A stretch of 16,407 nucleotides of DNA from Oscillospiraceae bacterium. Its GTDB lineage: Bacteria; Bacillota_A; Clostridia; Oscillospirales; Oscillospiraceae. The stretch lies in contig JAFYAB010000148.1 in assembly GCA_017540945.1 (NCBI GenBank), forward strand, positions 1-16,407, read 5' to 3'. The translations under genes were made by a program, and so were the position numbers. Under the pieces are notes generated by a model. It did no database searches, was not told where the DNA came from, and was given only the letters and a program-made list of their open reading frames with translations. Below, piece by piece: positions 14,202 to 16,407 of this stretch; the first letter of the stretch is position 1; every line of letters starts with the position of its first letter.

Positions 14202-14538
14202 AGTGACAAGTGACAGGTGACAAGGGACTGTCGTCAGGCCGGGAAGCGCTTCTGAAATAGTCATTGCGCGGCCAGTCCGCACTTTCTCGCGACAGCGAAA
14301 AGTAGTGGTCGCGGCAATCCGTACCCCGTTCCCTGGTCGGAGCGGGGGAAATGACCGGCAGATTGCCGGCGCTACAGGCGGGTCTGATGCCTGATGCCTG
14401 GTCCCAGAACTCGAAGAGTCACGGAGTATGCCTCATCGGAACGAGGTACGGTGTGGCGCACACTGTGCGCCGCTGCAGGCGGGGCTGTTCCCTTTCCCCT
14501 TTCCCCTTTCCCCACCCTGATCCTTGATCCCTGATCCC
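14202..14538. repeat. Composite repeat spacer between ileS and the YcxB-like genes
   Basis: This stretch holds no credible gene. It contains heptamers AGTGACA twice, GGTGACA and AGGGACT (14202-14229); hairpin-like repeats around 14265-14315 (TTTCTCGC, GACA, GCGAAAA) and 14355-14369 (CCGGCA, GAT, TGCCGG); and CTGATGC twice (14384-14397). A 30-nt block at 14454-14483 is the exact inverse of mutL 4091-4120. From 14490 to 14538, seven units follow in register: CCCTTTC three times, CCCACCC, TGATCCT, TGATCCC, TGATCCC. The ribosome site of the next gene follows directly. Confidence 0.85.
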
Positions 14539-14557
14539 TGAAAAAAAGGAGGTCCCC

Positions 14558-15103
14558 ATGGAAGAATCCTTTGTTCTCACCAACCGCTGCGTTATGGACG
14601 AGCGGACCCTGCGCAGGACCTACGCCCGGATTTTCCGCCCCACCCTGATGCTGTTCTACCTTGGCGCCGGGCTGATCGCAGCCTTTTCCCTGCTGCTGAT
14701 TCTGCTGCAGGGGACCCTGTCTCCGCTGCCGGTCTTCCTGCTCATCGCCGGAGCCGCCTATCTCTTCATCGGTCTTCGGATGCCGAAGAAGCAGGCCGCC
14801 CGCCAGATCCAGCGCTATGAGTCCAGCGGCTCCGACACGAGCCCGGAGGTCGCCGTCTGGTTCTATGAAGACGAGCTCACCGGCCGCCGGGAGGGGATGG
14901 AGGAGCTGACCCACATCGCATACAGCAGCATGAAGTCCATTTTCCCGGACAAGGACCGGATCATCCTGTGGACCACGGCGAAGCAGTACGTGGTTCTGGA
15001 CCCCGCCCGCTTTGAGAACGGCACCGAGGCCGACTTCTGGAAGCTTATGATGGAGAAATGTCCCCTGGCGGTGCCCAAGTCCCTCCGGGCAAAATATGTA
15101 TAA
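14558..15103 (+). CDS. YcxB-like two-TM membrane protein, copy 1
   Basis: A 181-residue protein with a short hydrophilic start (VMDERTLRRTYARIFRP), two TM segments (about 29-50 and 54-73), then a soluble domain like the YcxB C-terminal domain. The end, LDPARFENGTEADFWKLMMEKCP followed by AVPKSLRAKYV, is shared with copy 3. Function is unknown for the family. AAAGGAGG lies 6 nt before the ATG, directly after the heptamer array. It is the first of a tandem run of related genes. Confidence 0.8.
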   Translation: MEESFVLTNRCVMDERTLRRTYARIFRPTLMLFYLGAGLIAAFSLLLILLQGTLSPLPVFLLIAGAAYLFIGLRMPKKQAARQIQRYESSGSDTSPEVAVWFYEDELTGRREGMEELTHIAYSSMKSIFPDKDRIILWTTAKQYVVLDPARFENGTEADFWKLMMEKCPLAVPKSLRAKYV

Positions 15104-15176
15104 TAGTGAGGCGAAGCCTATGGAGCCGATCCTGTGCAATCGCTGCGAATACAGCGAGGAGCATCTGACCGAGGCC
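15071..15176 (+). repeat. Duplicated gene junction, first copy
   Basis: The last about 33 nt of copy 1, the spacer and the first 57 nt of copy 2 match 16267-16373 (end of copy 3, spacer, start of copy 4). I see only two substitutions and one single-base indel, all in the spacer. The genes on either side are far more diverged. Confidence 0.92.
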
Positions 15177-15665
15177 CTGCGGGCACAGACCCAGGAGCTT
15201 CAGAAGAAGAAAAACCTGATCCTCGCCATCGCCATCGGCCTGCTTCTGGCCTTTTCCGTCTACACCTGGCTCTCCACCGGCGAGCAGAAATACGTCCTTT
15301 ACGCCCTGATCTGCGCGGGCATGTACGGTCTGCTGCTTTACACCAATTACAGCCTCCCCCGCCGCACGGCGAAGATCCAGGCCGCCCGCATCCGCGAGAA
15401 GAACGGCGGTCTGGAGTTCCGGATCCTGTTCCGGCCTGAGGAGATTGCCATGGTGAGCCCCGGCGGCACGGAAGACGCCCAGGTCCCCTACGCCGAATTT
15501 TCCCGGATCCGGCAGACGCCCGGCCTGATTCTGCTCTTTACCGACGAAAAGAAAATGATCCTGCTGGACCCTGAACGCTTCGAGAAGGGAACCGAGGCCG
15601 ATTTCTGGCGTCTGATGAACGAAAAATGTCCCCGGGCTGTGCCCAAAGCCAAACGAACTCTCTGA
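15120..15665 (+). CDS. YcxB-like two-TM membrane protein, copy 2
   Basis: A 181-residue protein starting MEPILCNRCEYSEEHLTEA, with TM segments at about 32-50 and 57-76 and a C-terminal YcxB-like domain ending LDPERFEKGTEADFWRLMNEKCPRAVPK. The family function is unknown; the two-TM plus conserved soluble tail suggests a membrane-bound regulatory or sensing role, which is inference only. An in-frame ATG at 15096 overlaps copy 1, but the matching junction before copy 4 carries a stop in that position, so 15120 is the better start. The ribosome site is weak (GTGAGG, about 9 nt upstream). The gene is close behind copy 1 and probably in one operon with it. Confidence 0.8.
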   Translation: MEPILCNRCEYSEEHLTEALRAQTQELQKKKNLILAIAIGLLLAFSVYTWLSTGEQKYVLYALICAGMYGLLLYTNYSLPRRTAKIQAARIREKNGGLEFRILFRPEEIAMVSPGGTEDAQVPYAEFSRIRQTPGLILLFTDEKKMILLDPERFEKGTEADFWRLMNEKCPRAVPKAKRTL

Positions 15666-15678
15666 AAGGAGCACCAAT

Positions 15679-16299
15679 ATGGACAGCGAAGCTTTGAAGG
15701 AACCGACCGATTTGACCGAGCCCTCCCTTCAGGACGAGACGCCCGCGGCGGAGCAGGCGCCCGTTCTGTCCAACCATTTTCACTATGACGAGGCCACGCT
15801 GAAGAAGACCTATCAGCAGCTTCTGCGGCCCCTCGTTCTGTTCCAGCTGATCTTCGGCGTGATCGCCGTGGCGCTGGCGGCCTATAACTTCCTCAGCCAC
15901 CGCAACGATCTGTCGCAGAACAACGCCATGATGATGGTCCTGCCTCTGCTGCTGCTGGGCGGCTTCGAGATCTGGCGGGCCCTGCGCTCCGTCCCCCAAG
16001 CCGTCAAAAAGACCCTGCAGCAGGCGGAGGTGTCGGAATACGACATCGATCTGCGCTTTGAGGCGGATGGCGCGGTCATCAAGAGCAGCCTGCTGGCCGA
16101 GCCCGGTCATATGGCCTACTCCAATTTCCGAAGGGTCAAGCGCTACCAGGATCTGATCCTCATCACCACCGTGATCCGCAAATCCTTTACCCTGGATCCC
16201 AGCGGCTTTCAAAACGGCACCGAGGCGGACTTCTGGCGGCTCATGAACGAGAAGTGCCCCCTGGCCGTGCCCAAGTCCCTCCGGGCAAAATATGTATAA
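15679..16299 (+). CDS. YcxB-like two-TM membrane protein, copy 3
   Basis: A 206-residue protein like copy 1, but with an extra acidic N-terminal stretch of about 30 residues (MDSEALKEPTDLTEP onward). The shared motif HYDEATLKKTYQQLLRP precedes TM segments at about 51-70 and 83-97. The C-terminus (GTEADFWRLMNEKCPLAVPK and SLRAKYV) is nearly identical to copy 1 in protein and identical in DNA over the last about 33 nt. AAAGGAGC lies about 8 nt upstream, 13 nt after the copy 2 stop, so an operon is likely. Function is unknown. Confidence 0.8.
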   Translation: MDSEALKEPTDLTEPSLQDETPAAEQAPVLSNHFHYDEATLKKTYQQLLRPLVLFQLIFGVIAVALAAYNFLSHRNDLSQNNAMMMVLPLLLLGGFEIWRALRSVPQAVKKTLQQAEVSEYDIDLRFEADGAVIKSSLLAEPGHMAYSNFRRVKRYQDLILITTVIRKSFTLDPSGFQNGTEADFWRLMNEKCPLAVPKSLRAKYV

Positions 16300-16373
16300 A
16301 AAGTGAGGCGAAGCTTATGGAGCCGATCCTGTGCAATCGCTGCGAATACAGCGAGGAGCATCTGACCGAGGCC
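16267..16373 (+). repeat. Duplicated gene junction, second copy
   Basis: This is the partner of 15071-15176: the end of copy 3, the spacer and the start of copy 4. The first 57 nt of the copy 2 and copy 4 coding sequences are identical. Confidence 0.92.
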
Positions 16374-16407
16374 ATGCAGAGTCAGATGGGAAAGCGCCAA
16401 AGGGGGA
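16317..16407 (+). CDS. YcxB-like membrane protein, copy 4 (5' end only)
   Basis: Only the first 30 codons lie in the window. The first 19 residues (MEPILCNRCEYSEEHLTEA) are identical to copy 2, after which the sequences diverge (MQSQMGKRQ). The stop TGA in the longer upstream frame fixes the ATG at 16317. The alternation of type 1/3 and type 2/4 genes suggests that a two-gene unit was duplicated. Confidence 0.75.
   Translation, partial: MEPILCNRCEYSEEHLTEAMQSQMGKRQRG

Noticed and set aside
11464..14223. A 919-codon open frame on the - strand opposite ileS
   Set aside because: It mirrors the ileS codons; G/C-ending codons leave the complementary frame free of stops. The product is a repetitive Val/Gly/Leu/His-rich sequence with no recognisable domain, and ileS is certain.
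14184..14540. CRISPR array
   Set aside because: Units are 7 nt, directly adjacent and without spacers, and no cas genes are present.
15096..15119. Earlier ATG for the second YcxB-like gene
   Set aside because: The duplicated junction at 16294-16316 has a stop in that frame, so translation from the earlier ATG is not conserved.

Overview
The window looks like a chromosomal segment of a GC-rich member of the Clostridia, most likely of the Oscillospirales (Flavonifractor/Oscillibacter-like gut bacteria). The evidence is the Gram-positive division proteins SepF and DivIVA, a T-box leader, a clostridial-style mutS-mutL-miaA-hfq block, the strong G/C preference at third codon positions, and the palindromic intergenic repeats. 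The genus cannot be fixed from sequence reading alone. All genes are on the + strand.

Layout. 1-6573: mutS, mutL, a low-GC four-helix-bundle gene inserted between mutL and miaA, then miaA and hfq. 6708-9960: a cell-division block with a membrane-anchored HlyD-like adaptor, yggS/ylmE, sepF and divIVA. 9961-10412: repeats, then a T-box leader with its terminator. 10413-14115: a zinc-ribbon/leucine-rich-repeat protein lying between the T-box and ileS, followed by ileS. 14116-14557: repeat-filled spacer. 14558-end: a tandem family of small two-TM YcxB-like membrane proteins, of which the fourth is cut by the window edge.

The strongest unusual signal is in the repeats. Almost every larger non-coding gap holds tandem units of exactly 7 nt. 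The unit sequence differs from gap to gap, but the 7-nt register holds. In three places the two arms of an element carry matched, inverted heptamers. One of these pairs encloses the low-GC four-helix-bundle gene, and another encloses only a perfect 26-bp palindrome. Together they look like a mobile element and a gene-less derivative. Related repeat sequence has entered the mutL coding region in frame: heptamers, a GTAGGGG-type palindrome, and a 30-nt block identical in inverted orientation to the ileS-ycxB spacer. All of it falls in the MutL linker between the ATPase and endonuclease domains. Because 7 is not a multiple of 3, loss or gain of one unit there would frameshift MutL ahead of its endonuclease domain.

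Other points of interest are a near-consensus promoter in an AT-rich patch inside yggS, which would let sepF-divIVA be transcribed separately; an LRR gene that has come under a T-box probably meant for ileS; and homogenised junctions in the YcxB-like array that suggest recent duplication or gene conversion.
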